A stretch of DNA of 64,000 nt from Thermoanaerobaculia bacterium (lineage in GTDB: Bacteria; Acidobacteriota; Thermoanaerobaculia; Multivoradales; JAHEKO01): assembly GCA_947259925.1 (NCBI GenBank), contig CAMYOG010000004.1, forward strand, positions 25,463 to 89,462, read 5' to 3'. Below are positions 1 to 9,400 of this stretch, in pieces. A model generated the notes under the pieces. The model did no database searches. It was not told the origin of the DNA and saw nothing but the letters and a program-made list of their open reading frames with translations. The first letter of the stretch is position 1. Each line of letters starts with the position of its first letter. The position numbers and the translations under genes are program-made.

Positions 1-87
1 CTCGTTGGTCACGTCCTCGGCGGAGATCTCCTCGTCCGAAGCTTCTACGAGGTGTTTGACGATTGTTTCCCAGGCCGAGTCAGCCAT
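1..87 (-). CDS. Hypothetical protein, N-terminal fragment cut by window edge
   Basis: The ATG is at 87-85 on the minus strand, preceded by a good Shine-Dalgarno (GGAGGAAG about 8 bases upstream). Only 29 residues are inside the window; they begin MADSAWETIVKHLVEASDEE and are strongly acidic and helix-prone. No domain is recognisable from so short a piece. The strong ribosome binding site is the main reason to believe it is a real gene rather than chance reading frame. Confidence 0.55.
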   Translation of the reverse strand, partial: MADSAWETIVKHLVEASDEEISAEDVTNE

Positions 88-153
88 GCTCTGCACTTCC
101 TCCGGCCGAGCAATCTATCACCGTGAAAAAGCGGTGGGAAAAGCGGGAAGAAA

Positions 154-227
154 CGGGGACACAATACTCATTTCCGCGACGACCCGTGTGAGGCTCATAC
201 ACTGCGGAAATGAGTATTGTGTCCCCG
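154..227. repeat. REP/RAYT-type palindromic element
   Basis: A perfect 24-base inverted repeat: left arm 154-177 (CGGGGACACAATACTCATTT followed by CCGC), right arm 204-227, 26-base loop. The arm resembles palindromes mobilised in trans by REP-associated tyrosine (Y1, IS200-like) transposases in several phyla. No transposase is adjacent, so this would be a non-autonomous copy. It lies between a minus-strand and a plus-strand gene. Confidence 0.7.
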
Positions 228-264
228 CTGCTCAGAGTGACTATCGTGTTAGCGGATTGAACCG

Positions 265-591
265 GTGAGCGAAAGCCGACCGCCGAGCGACAACTACCGC
301 CGTATCTATGCGGTCGTGCGCCGCGTCCCGGCCGGAACGGTCGCCACCTACGGCCAGGTCGCCGCGATCGCCGGTCTGGCCGGCCACGCTCGACAGGTCG
401 GCTACGCGCTGCACGCCCTGGAGGAGGGCTCCGACGTCCCCTGGCAGCGGGTGATCAACGCCAAGGGTGAGGTCAGTCCGCGGGCGACTCCGGAGTGGGA
501 GGGCTACCAACGGCACCTTCTGGAAGAGGAGGGAGTAGAGTTCGACCAGCGGGGGAGAGTCGACCTGGACCGATACCGCTGGGAGCCTTGA
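265..591 (+). CDS. Alkyltransferase-like protein (ATL/YbaZ family)
   Basis: A 108-residue protein matching the DNA-binding C-terminal domain of O6-methylguanine-DNA methyltransferases. The segment TYGQVAAIAGLAGHARQVG is the helix-turn-helix with the arginine finger. The active-site PCHRV box of the methyltransferases is replaced by PWQRV, the hallmark of alkyltransferase-like proteins, so no alkyl acceptor cysteine is present. Family members bind O6-alkylguanine without repairing it and flag it for nucleotide excision repair. GTG start; about 108 residues is typical. It converges on the dehydratase gene downstream. Confidence 0.9.
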   Translation: MSESRPPSDNYRRIYAVVRRVPAGTVATYGQVAAIAGLAGHARQVGYALHALEEGSDVPWQRVINAKGEVSPRATPEWEGYQRHLLEEEGVEFDQRGRVDLDRYRWEP

Positions 592-685
592 GTGTCGGAC
601 AAGGGGAGAGCCCTCTCCGTGCACGCCTTCTGCTTGATGTCTTGAACAGGAGACCCTGGACAGCCGGAGAGCGCGTGGGGAAGGA

Positions 686-1663
686 TCAGGTCGTCAGGTG
701 TTGGTGGAACGTCTCGGCGTCGATGTTGGTGCCGCAGACGACCAGGGCGACACGGCGCCCGCGGAGCTTCTTCCTCAGCGGACCGCAAAGAGCCGCCGTG
801 GCGGCGGCGCCAGCGGGCTCGACGGCCAGCTTGGCCTCAGCGAACATGAGGCGCATGCCGTCGCGGATCGCGTCGTCGTCGATGGCCACCAGCTCGTCCA
901 CGAAGCGACGGCAGAGCGCGAACGTGTAGGGCGCCGCGTACGGGGCACCCAGGCTGTCGGCGATGGTCTTGATCTGATCGATGCTCTCCGGCGTCCCCGC
1001 GGCGAAGCTCCGGTGCATCGTGTCGGCACCTTCGGGCTCGACGCCGTAGACCTTGCATCCGGGCTGGGCGAGCTTGATCGCGGTGGCGACACCGGCGCAC
1101 AGGCCACCGCCACCGATCGGTACGACGACCGCGTCCAGATCCGCGACCTGCGAAGCCAGCTCCAGGCCGACCGTCGCGGTCCCCAGCACGGTCCCCTCCC
1201 CCTCGAACGGATGGATGAACGCGCGCCCCTCCTGGCGCTCGATCCGGCACACCTCGTCGAAGGCGTCGGCGAACTCCGCCATCACGATCTCCGCGCCGTA
1301 GGCCCGGCAGGCCTCGATGCGCGCGGGGTTGGCGCCTTCGAGCATCACCACCTTGGCGGTCGTCCCCAGCACCGTCGCCGCGTAGGCGACCGCGATCGCG
1401 TGGTTGCCGGCACTCACTGCCGTGACGCCACGGTCGAGCGCCGAGCGGTCGAGCGCCAGCATGTTGACCAGCGCGCCCCTGGGTTTGAACGTGCCGGTGT
1501 ACTGAAAGAGCTCGAGCTTCAGGAAGACTCCGGTCTCGGCGCCGAAGAGCTCCTCGACCCGCCTGCCCCGCCAGCTCCAGACCGGGGTCTCCCGCACTCG
1601 ATCCCCGAGCCGCTCCCGCGCTTCGCGAATCTGATCGAGCGTCGGTGCCACGGGCTCATCCAC
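686..1663 (-). CDS. PLP-dependent threonine/serine dehydratase-like enzyme
   Basis: A 325-residue fold-type II PLP enzyme. The PLP-binding lysine is K60 in TGTFKPRGA, the substrate loop SAGNHA is at about 84-89, and the phosphate-binding GGGGL is at 184-188. There is no C-terminal ACT regulatory domain, and the length matches catabolic TdcB-type threonine ammonia-lyases or serine racemase/dehydratase relatives rather than biosynthetic IlvA. The expected reaction is deamination of threonine or serine to a 2-keto acid plus ammonia; exact substrate cannot be read from sequence. It stands alone on the minus strand. Confidence 0.85.
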   Translation of the reverse strand: MDEPVAPTLDQIREARERLGDRVRETPVWSWRGRRVEELFGAETGVFLKLELFQYTGTFKPRGALVNMLALDRSALDRGVTAVSAGNHAIAVAYAATVLGTTAKVVMLEGANPARIEACRAYGAEIVMAEFADAFDEVCRIERQEGRAFIHPFEGEGTVLGTATVGLELASQVADLDAVVVPIGGGGLCAGVATAIKLAQPGCKVYGVEPEGADTMHRSFAAGTPESIDQIKTIADSLGAPYAAPYTFALCRRFVDELVAIDDDAIRDGMRLMFAEAKLAVEPAGAAATAALCGPLRKKLRGRRVALVVCGTNIDAETFHQHLTT

Positions 1664-1687
1664 GATCCGCCCATGCTACCCGCTGCG

Positions 1688-1760
1688 AGGTGCCAGGCCT
1701 GCAAGATGCAAGTTGAAGCTGAGAACCTGGCGCGATTTGCATCTTGCAGGCCTGGCACCT
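1688..1760. repeat. Inverted-repeat element, family 2, copy 1
   Basis: Perfect 24-base arms at 1688-1711 and 1737-1760 with a 25-base spacer; the arm begins AGGTGCCAGGCCTGCAAGAT. A diverged copy lies at 6414-6474. It sits between the dehydratase start and the first RND permease. It is probably a small non-autonomous repeat or a structured RNA in the pump leader. Confidence 0.7.
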
Positions 1761-1812
1761 TCCTCGCTCCAGCTTTGGGCACCGCCAGGGCTCTCCCCTT
1801 GCCCGATAACGA

Positions 1813-1818
1813 TAGGAT
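1813..1818 (+). promoter_or_regulatory. Possible -10 box for the RND operon
   Basis: TAGGAT lies 65 bases before the RND permease start and just after the family 2 repeat. The same hexamer or TAGGCT occurs ahead of several other genes in the window. No convincing -35 box is visible, so support is weak. Confidence 0.3.
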
Positions 1819-1883
1819 GGTCTATTCGCCGCACGTACCCGAGATCTGTTCGGCTACATCTGACGAATGGGGTTTTTGAGCCG

Positions 1884-4800
1884 ATGAGCCGCCCACCGCA
1901 TCCTCTCGTCCGCTTCGCGGTCCATCGACGGGTCACCATGGGCATGATCGTGATCGGAGTCCTGGTGCTCGGATGGCTCTCGCTCAACCGGTTGCCGCTC
2001 GAGTTCCTGCCCGCCTTCTCGTCTTCGAACATCTCGGTCAGAGCGCCCTACCCGTCGTCGTCGCCGGAGGAGATCGAGCGCCTGATCGTGCGTCCGCTCG
2101 AAGATTCGCTCAGCACCATCAACGGCATCGAGACCCTCTCGGCCAGCGCCGCCGCCAACGAGGCCCGTGTCAACGTCTCCTTCATCGATGGCACCGACAT
2201 GGACATGGCGGCGGTCGAGGTCCGTGACCGGATCGACCGTGTCCGGCATCTACTCCCGGACGATCTCGAGCGCCTGACGATCCGGCGCTTCCAGAGCGGC
2301 GACATCCCGATCCTCCGTTTCGACCTGAGCGCCGAGTGGGACAAGGTGCGTCTCTACGACTTCGCCGAGACCGTCGTCCAGCGGCGCCTCGAGCGGCTCG
2401 AAGGGGTGGCTCAGGTCTCGATCGGAGGTCTGCGCATCCCCGAGCTCCAGGTCAACCTCGATCCGGCGCGCATGCAGGCGCACGGTGTCGACGTCCGCTC
2501 GCTGGTGGCCACCCTGCGCAGCGCCAACGTCAACTTCTCGGCCGGCGAGATCCGTGAAGGGAGCCGGGAGTTCCTGGTGCGGGCGGTGGGCGAGTTCGAG
2601 TCGCCCGAGGAGATCCGACAACTGCCGATCAACGCCTCCGGTCTGCGGCTCCACGACGTCGCCGAGGTCGTCTATACCTTTCCGCAGCAGGAGACGTTCA
2701 ACTTCCTCAACAGCATCGAGGCCCTGACGGTCGCCATCAACAAGACCTCGACCGCCAACCTGCTCGCGGTCAACGACCGGGTCAAGCGGGAGCTCGAGGC
2801 GATCGTCGCCCTGCCCGAGGCCGAGGGGCTCGCGTACCGGATCTACTCGGACGGCTCGGCCGACGTGCGCAAGGGTCTCGGCCAGCTACGGGACGCCGGG
2901 CTGATCGGTGGCGCGCTGGCGATCCTGGCGGTCTTCCTGTTCTTGCGCCGATTCCGCACCACCTCCCTGGTCGCGATCGCGATCCCGCTGTCGGTGGTCG
3001 CGACCTTCGTCCTGCTCTACTTCCTGCGCCAGGCGGGAACCCTCGACATCACCCTCAACGTGGTCAGCCTGGCGGGGCTGATGCTGGCACTCGGCATGCT
3101 GGTCGACAACTCGATCGTGGTCATCGAGTCGATCTTCCGTTACCGCAACGAGCTCGGCGAGTCGTCCCTCGACGCCGCGCTCAAGGGGACCAGCGAGGTC
3201 GCCCTGCCGATCCTCGCCTCCACGGCGACCACGATGTGCGTCTTCCTGCCGATGATCTTTCTCGGGAGCGGCGGCCGCTTTAAGCTCTACATGCAGAACA
3301 TCGGGATCACGGTCTGCATCGTGATGGTGGCGTCGCTGCTCGTCGCCCTGACGGTGGTGCCGATGGCGGCGGTCTTCATCCTCAAGAAACAGGAGGCGCG
3401 CACCCACCCGTTCAGTGCCCGGCTGACCGGGCTCTACGCACGGGTGCTCGGCTTCACCCTCAAGCATCGCTTGGCGTTCGTGATCTCGATCGTCCTCATG
3501 TTCATCGGCGTCGTCCAGCTCTTCCAGGGGATCGAGCGCTCGTTCTCGTCCCGCCCGCTCGAGCGTCAGGTCATCCTCAAGGTCGATACGCCGCGGCAGT
3601 ATTCCTTCGAGCAGATCGAGGGGCTCTACGCTCAGATCTACGGCGTCCTCGACAGCCATCGCCAGGAGCTCGACATCGCCGATGTCTCCTACAGCTACGA
3701 CCGCGGGACCGGCCGCTCGCGCGCCAGCTGGCGGCGTACCCGGCAGTTCGACATCTACCTGCTCGATGAAGAGGACAGCCGGCTCTCGACCGGCGAGGTG
3801 CGCAACCGGATCCGGGAGCTGTTGCCGACCAGCGCCGGAGTCGATCTGCGGCTCGCTACCGGCCGGGGGCGCCACGGGTCCACCGGCATCGAGGTCCAGT
3901 TGATGGGTGACGATCCGATCGTCCTCGAGCTGCTCAGCAAGCGCCTCGCCGGCCAGCTGCGCCAGCTGCCCGCGATCAAGGACGTCGACACCTCGCTCGA
4001 GAGCGGCGACGAGGAGATCCACGTCCAGGTCGAGCGGGCGCGAGCACTCCAGGCCGGGCTGTCGACTCGGGCGGTCGCGTTCACGGTCACCAACGCGCTC
4101 TCGAGCCGGGCGATCAGTCATTTCAAGACCGGCGATCGCGAGGTCGACCTGATCATGCAGTACCGCGAGGAGGACCGCGAGACCCTCGACCAGCTCAAGA
4201 ATGTCCCGGTCTTCGCCGCTGGCGGGGTGCCGGTGCCGCTCGGCGCGCTGGCCGACTTCGACCTGGTCGCCGGGCCGCAGAGCATCGAGCGCGAGAACCA
4301 CCTGGCGCGGGTCACGGTATCGGCCAACGTCGCCGATCCTCGCGCCTCGTTCGGCGCCATGCGCGCGGTGACCGCGATGCTCGAGTCGACCCCGCTGCCA
4401 CCCGGATACGAATGGAGCTTCGGCCGCTGGACCCGCTGGCAGCAACAGGACCAGGAGAGCGGACTGTTCGCGCTGCTGTTCGCACTACCGCTGGTCTACA
4501 TGCTGCTGGCGGCGTTGTTCGAGAGCTTCGCCCAACCGTTCACCATCATGTTCTCGGTGCCGTTCGCGCTGCTGGGCGTCGGCGTCGCCATGAAGCTGAC
4601 CAACACGCCGTGGGAGACGATGACGATGATCGGCCTGATCATCCTGCTCGGGATCGTGGTCAACAACGCCATTGTTCTGATCGACCACATCAACTTCCTG
4701 CGTCAGACCGGTCTCGAGCGCAACCAGGCGATCATTACCGGCGGTCAGCATCGGATGCGCCCGATCGTGATCACGGCGATCACCACCATCCTCGGAATGC

Positions 4801-5000
4801 TGCCGATGGTGGCACCGTTCATCTTTCCGCAGTGGTTCGGCCCGCTCGAGGGCCGGGCGGCGACCTGGGCACCGATCGGCCTGGTGATCATCGGCGGCCT
4901 GACCACGTCGACCTTCCTGACCCTACTGATCATCCCGACGCTCTACTCACTGATCGACGACCTGACCCGGTTCACTCGACGCGTGGCGGGAGCGCTCTAG
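1884..5000 (+). CDS. RND efflux permease, first of two (HAE1/AcrB-like)
   Basis: A 1038-residue inner-membrane proton-driven efflux subunit with the duplicated RND layout: TM1 near residues 18-32, a periplasmic porter domain, TM2-6, TM7, a second porter domain and TM8-12. The TM4 motif is GMLVDNSIVVIES, so the acidic pair of AcrB (D407/D408) is D408/N409 here. In TM10 the AcrB lysine position reads VVNNAIVLIDH, with Asn. This D-N/N pattern is seen in other HAE1 pumps. The reading frame is open upstream to 1713, through the repeat; ATG 1884 is chosen because TM1 follows at the usual distance. The adaptor starts 15 bases after its stop. Confidence 0.93.
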   Translation: MSRPPHPLVRFAVHRRVTMGMIVIGVLVLGWLSLNRLPLEFLPAFSSSNISVRAPYPSSSPEEIERLIVRPLEDSLSTINGIETLSASAAANEARVNVSFIDGTDMDMAAVEVRDRIDRVRHLLPDDLERLTIRRFQSGDIPILRFDLSAEWDKVRLYDFAETVVQRRLERLEGVAQVSIGGLRIPELQVNLDPARMQAHGVDVRSLVATLRSANVNFSAGEIREGSREFLVRAVGEFESPEEIRQLPINASGLRLHDVAEVVYTFPQQETFNFLNSIEALTVAINKTSTANLLAVNDRVKRELEAIVALPEAEGLAYRIYSDGSADVRKGLGQLRDAGLIGGALAILAVFLFLRRFRTTSLVAIAIPLSVVATFVLLYFLRQAGTLDITLNVVSLAGLMLALGMLVDNSIVVIESIFRYRNELGESSLDAALKGTSEVALPILASTATTMCVFLPMIFLGSGGRFKLYMQNIGITVCIVMVASLLVALTVVPMAAVFILKKQEARTHPFSARLTGLYARVLGFTLKHRLAFVISIVLMFIGVVQLFQGIERSFSSRPLERQVILKVDTPRQYSFEQIEGLYAQIYGVLDSHRQELDIADVSYSYDRGTGRSRASWRRTRQFDIYLLDEEDSRLSTGEVRNRIRELLPTSAGVDLRLATGRGRHGSTGIEVQLMGDDPIVLELLSKRLAGQLRQLPAIKDVDTSLESGDEEIHVQVERARALQAGLSTRAVAFTVTNALSSRAISHFKTGDREVDLIMQYREEDRETLDQLKNVPVFAAGGVPVPLGALADFDLVAGPQSIERENHLARVTVSANVADPRASFGAMRAVTAMLESTPLPPGYEWSFGRWTRWQQQDQESGLFALLFALPLVYMLLAALFESFAQPFTIMFSVPFALLGVGVAMKLTNTPWETMTMIGLIILLGIVVNNAIVLIDHINFLRQTGLERNQAIITGGQHRMRPIVITAITTILGMLPMVAPFIFPQWFGPLEGRAATWAPIGLVIIGGLTTSTFLTLLIIPTLYSLIDDLTRFTRRVAGAL

Positions 5001-5015
5001 CTGCGGAACCAGAAA

Positions 5016-6407
5016 ATGATGAAGTATTCACGGAACACCCGATTCCTCCTGCCCGCCGCCGTGGGTCTGTTGGGACTCGTTCTGTTGACCGGGTGCGGCG
5101 GCGACGAGGCGAGCGGTGGAGCTCCGCCCGCAAGCCCCACCGGCGCCAAGCAGAGTGGATCAGAAGGAACTCGCGGTATGTCCGGATTCCCTGGAGGGTC
5201 ACCGGGAGGCGGCGCGGCGGTACCGGTCGAGACGAAGACCGTCGTCCGGCGGGACATCTCCTCGTACATCGAGACCAACGGCACCCTCGAGGCCGAGAAC
5301 GAAGTCGACATCATCGCTCGGGTAACCGCGCCGATCGTCGACCTGCGGGCCGAAGAGGGGATGGCGGTACGGAAGGGTCAGGTGGTCGCCCGACTCGAGG
5401 AGGACGAGCTGCGATCGCGGCTAGAGATCGCCCAGGTCGCGCTCCAGGAGGCCGAGCTCTCCTTCAAGCGCGCGCAGCAGCTGAACGAGCAGCAGCTGAT
5501 CAGCGTCGAAGAGTACGAGCAGGCGCGCAACCGCTTCGAGACCGCCAGAGCGCAGCTCGAAGGGGACCAGATCCAGATCGGCTACACCGTCGTTCGGGCG
5601 CCGTTCGACGGCTTGATCGTCGCTCGCTACGTCGACTTCGCCCAACAGGTGACGGCCAACACGCCGCTCTTCCGGATCTCCGACTTCGACCCCCTGCTCT
5701 GTCCGATCCGGGTTCCCGAGCGGGAGCTGGCGCTGCTTGAGCTCGGCCAGGAAGCGTACGTCATGGTGGAGGCGTGGGGCGACGAGCGGTTTCCCGCCCG
5801 CGTGCTGCGAATCAGCCCGGTCGTCGACGCGGCCACCGGCACGATCAAGGTCACCCTCGAGGTGAGCTCCAGGGGGCAGCTACGGCCGGGGATGTTCGCT
5901 CGAGTGCATCTCAAGACCGATTCGCGCCCGGGGGCGCTGGTCATCCCGAAGGCGGCGCTGTCGCTCGAGAGCATCGGTGACACCGTCTACGTGGCGGTCG
6001 ACGGGGTCGCGCAGCGACGCGAGGTCACGCTCGGATTCCAGGAGGGCGACTCGGTCGAGATCCTCGCCGGCCTCGAAGACGAAGAAGAGGTCGTGGTCGT
6101 CGGCCAGGACGGGCTGAGCGACGGCACGCCGATCCAGGTTCTCGACTCCGGCAGCTCACCGCCACCCGCCACTCGCCTCGCCGAGGGGGCCGAGGGTGGA
6201 GGCGCTCCGGCGCCGCCCGGCGGCGCCTTCAACGCCCGTGACTGGGGCGGCGGCGAGGGGATGGCGCGCTTCGACATCTCCAGCGCCTCGCCCGAGCAGC
6301 TCGAGCGCATCAAGGCCCGCATGAGAGAGCGCGGACTCTCCGACGAGGAGATCGAGGAGCGTCTCCGGAAGATGCGCGAGCGCCGGCAAGAGAGTGGAGA
6401 CTCGTAG
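5016..6407 (+). CDS. RND membrane fusion protein (periplasmic adaptor lipoprotein)
   Basis: A 463-residue HlyD/AcrA-type adaptor linking the RND permeases to an outer-membrane channel. It has an N-terminal lipoprotein signal (hydrophobic stretch ending LLTGC, Cys at about 28), a Gly/Pro-rich linker, a lipoyl/barrel-sandwich half, a helical hairpin (about 145-190) and beta-barrel and membrane-proximal domains. Unusually, residues from about 415 form a charged helical tail (SPEQLERIKARMRERG onward) not found in AcrA. No TolC gene is adjacent, so the outer channel must be elsewhere. The start could be either of two adjacent ATG codons. Confidence 0.92.
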   Translation: MMKYSRNTRFLLPAAVGLLGLVLLTGCGGDEASGGAPPASPTGAKQSGSEGTRGMSGFPGGSPGGGAAVPVETKTVVRRDISSYIETNGTLEAENEVDIIARVTAPIVDLRAEEGMAVRKGQVVARLEEDELRSRLEIAQVALQEAELSFKRAQQLNEQQLISVEEYEQARNRFETARAQLEGDQIQIGYTVVRAPFDGLIVARYVDFAQQVTANTPLFRISDFDPLLCPIRVPERELALLELGQEAYVMVEAWGDERFPARVLRISPVVDAATGTIKVTLEVSSRGQLRPGMFARVHLKTDSRPGALVIPKAALSLESIGDTVYVAVDGVAQRREVTLGFQEGDSVEILAGLEDEEEVVVVGQDGLSDGTPIQVLDSGSSPPPATRLAEGAEGGGAPAPPGGAFNARDWGGGEGMARFDISSASPEQLERIKARMRERGLSDEEIEERLRKMRERRQESGDS

Positions 6408-6413
6408 GAGTAG

Positions 6414-6474
6414 GGTACCAGGCCTGCAAGATGCGAATTGCAGCCTGCAACTTGCATTTTGCAGGCCTGGCACC
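6414..6474. repeat. Inverted-repeat element, family 2, copy 2
   Basis: Imperfect inverted repeat: left arm about 6414-6437, right arm about 6452-6474. It shares the core CCAGGCCTGCAAGATGC with the copy at 1688-1760. The right arm ends 5 bases before the ATG of the second RND permease, so a hairpin here would sit on its ribosome binding region. Confidence 0.65.
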
Positions 6475-6479
6475 GCCTC

Positions 6480-9400
6480 ATGAAGATCATCGATTTCTCG
6501 ACCCGACGGCCGGTCAGTATCTTCATCTTCGCCGTGGCGGCGGTGGTGTTCGGCATCGTGGCGTTCCGCCAGCTGGCCACCGACCTGCTGCCTGACATCA
6601 CCTACCCGTCGCTGACCGTTCAGACCACCTACGACGGCGCCGCGCCGGTCGAGGTCGAAAGCCTGATCACGCGGCCGGTCGAGAACGCCGTCGGCGTGGT
6701 CAACAACGTCGTGCGCGTCGTCTCGAGCTCGCGCCCGGACGTGAGCGAGGTGACCCTCGAGTTCGCCTGGGGCACCAACATGGATCTGGCGGCGCTCGAC
6801 GTGCGCGAGCGACTCGACGTGCTGCTACTACCGGCCGACGCCGACCGGCCGCTCCTGCTGCGCTACGACCCGTCGCTCGACCCGATCCTTCGTCTCGGGG
6901 TGTACGGCCAGGACGATCTCGTCCATCTGCGGCTGCTCGCCGAGGAGCAGGTGAAGCGCTCGCTCGAGCGGATCGAGGGCGTCGCCGCGGTGGTGGTGAG
7001 CGGCGGTCTCGAGGAGGAGATTCACGTCGAGCTCGACGAGCGCCGGATCGCCAACCTCGGCCTGACCGCCGAGCGGGTGCTCGAGCGGCTGGCGCAGGAG
7101 AACATCAACCTGACCGGAGGCCGGCTACGCGAGGGACAGACCGAGTACCTGGTACGCACGGTCAACGAGTTCCTGCGCCCCGAGGATCTGCGCGCGGTCG
7201 TCATCGACAGCGCGCAGGGAGCGCTGGTGCGGGTGAGCGACGTCGCACGCGTCGTGCGCAGCCACAAGGAGCGGGAGATCATCACTCGCATCAACGGCCT
7301 CGAGAGCGTCGAGGTAGCAGTCTTCAAGGAAGGCGGAACCAATACCGTGACGGTCTCCGACGCGGTCCGCGCCAGCCTCGACAAGCTCACCAGCCGCCTG
7401 AGGAAGCTCGACCCGAACCTCAATCTGACCGTGGTCACCGACCAGGCCGGCTACATCCGCCAATCGGTCTCCGAGGTCCTGCGAACGGCGCTCTACGGCG
7501 GCGTGCTGGCGATCCTGGTCCTCTACCTCTTCATGCGCAGCTGGAAGACGACGGCCATCATCGGCATCGCGATCCCGATCTCGGTGGTCGCGACCTTCTT
7601 CCTGATGTTCGTCTCGGGCATCTCCCTGAACATCATGTCGCTCGGCGGGCTGACCCTCGGGATCGGCCTGCTGGTGGACAACTCGATCGTGGTGCTCGAG
7701 GCGATCCAACGCCGGCGCGATCAGGGGAGCGACGATCTCGAGGCGGCCCGCGAGGGCGCTTCCAGCGTCGCTCGCGCGGTGATCGCCAGCACCCTGACGA
7801 CCGTCTGCGTCTTCGTCCCGATCGTCTTCGTCGAAGGGATCGCCGGCCAGCTGTTCGGCGATCAGGCGCTGACGGTGACCTACTCGCTGGTCATCTCGCT
7901 GATCGTCGCGCTGACGGTCATTCCGATGCTCGCGTCGCGCCGGTTCGAGCCCGAGCCGGCGGCGACCGATGACGAGGACCAGGGACTCGCGCTCCGGGCG
8001 ACGGTCGGTGCCGGTCGCGTTCTCGGCGGTGGTCTGGGCGCCTTGCAGGGGGTCTTCGGCCGGCTGTCCGCTGCTCCGCTCAGGCTCTTCCACGCCGGTT
8101 TCGACGCCGTCGCCGCGGCCTACGAGCGGACCCTCGAATGGGTCCTCGTTCACCGGCTGGTGACCATCGTGCTAGCGGTGTTGCTCCTGGTCGGTAGCCT
8201 CTTCCTCTTTCCCCTCCTGGGCACCGAGCTCGTCCCGGAGCTCGTGCAAGGCGAGTTCTACGTCAACACCGAGCTGCCGCCGGGTACCCATCTCGATCTG
8301 AATCAACGCCGGCTGGCCCAGCTCGAGAGCTTCGCCGGCGATATGGAGGGGATTCAGACCGTCTACACGATCGTCGGCACCTCGAATGAGCAGGGCGGCG
8401 TCGCGGGCGAGCGCCGCGAGAACCTCGGCCAGCTGACCCTGACCCTGACGCCGCCGATCTCGCGGCAGCGCGAGGAGGCGAGGATGGCCGAGCTGCGCAC
8501 CGCCCTCGATCGCCAGGAGGAGCTCCAGTACCGGTTCGGTCGCCCGTCGTACTTCAGCTTCCGGACCCCGATCGAGGTCGAGATCCGCGGCTACAACCTG
8601 AAGCTGCTCGAGCGACTCGCGGGACGGCTGACCGCGCGCATGAAGTCGATCGAGGGACTGGCCGACATCAAGTCGTCCACCGAAGGCGGCAATCCCGAGC
8701 TGCAGATTCGCTTCGATCGCGACCGGCTGGCGGCGCTCGGGCTCTCCCTCGACCAGGTCGCGAGCGTCGTCCGCTCCAAGGTGCTAGGTGCGGTCGCCAC
8801 CGACATCCAGCGCGAGGACCGGAGCATCGACATCCGGATGCGCTCGCAGGAGGAGTTCCGCGACAGTGTCGCCGACCTCCGCCAGCTGACGGTCTTCCAG
8901 TCGGGCAAGACGGCCATCGCACTGTCGTCGGTGGCCGAGGTCGTCGAGACCGAGGGGCCGGCCGAGATCCGTCGCTCGGAGGGCGATCGGGTCGCCGTGA
9001 TCACCGCCAATCTGGTCGGTCGCGACCTCGGCTCGGTCTCGGAGGAGATCGTCGCCGCGCTCGAGGATCTCCGACTGCCGAGCGGCTACGACTGGCGGAT
9101 CGGCGGCCAGCGGCAGGAGATGGAGACCTCCTTCGAGAGCATGAGGATGGCGATCCTGCTGGCGATCTTCATGGTCTACCTGGTGATGGCCTCGCAGTTC
9201 GAGTCGCTGCTGCACCCGTTCGTGATCCTGTTCAGCGTGCCGTTCGCCCTGATCGGCACCCTGGGCACGCTCTGGATCTTCGGCGTGACCGTCTCGATCG
9301 TGGTGCTGATCGGCGTCATCCTGCTCGCCGGTATCGTGGTCAACAACGCGATCATCCTGGTCGACTACACCAACCAGCTACGGCGGCGTGGCGTGGGCAA

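Noticed and set aside
605..618. Short hairpin between the ATL and dehydratase genes as a terminator
   Set aside because: Stem of only 5-6 bp with no T tract on either strand.
2886..4445. 519-codon minus-strand frame antisense to the RND permease
   Set aside because: Low-complexity Glu/Asp/Arg/His composition typical of antisense shadows; the RND gene is certain.
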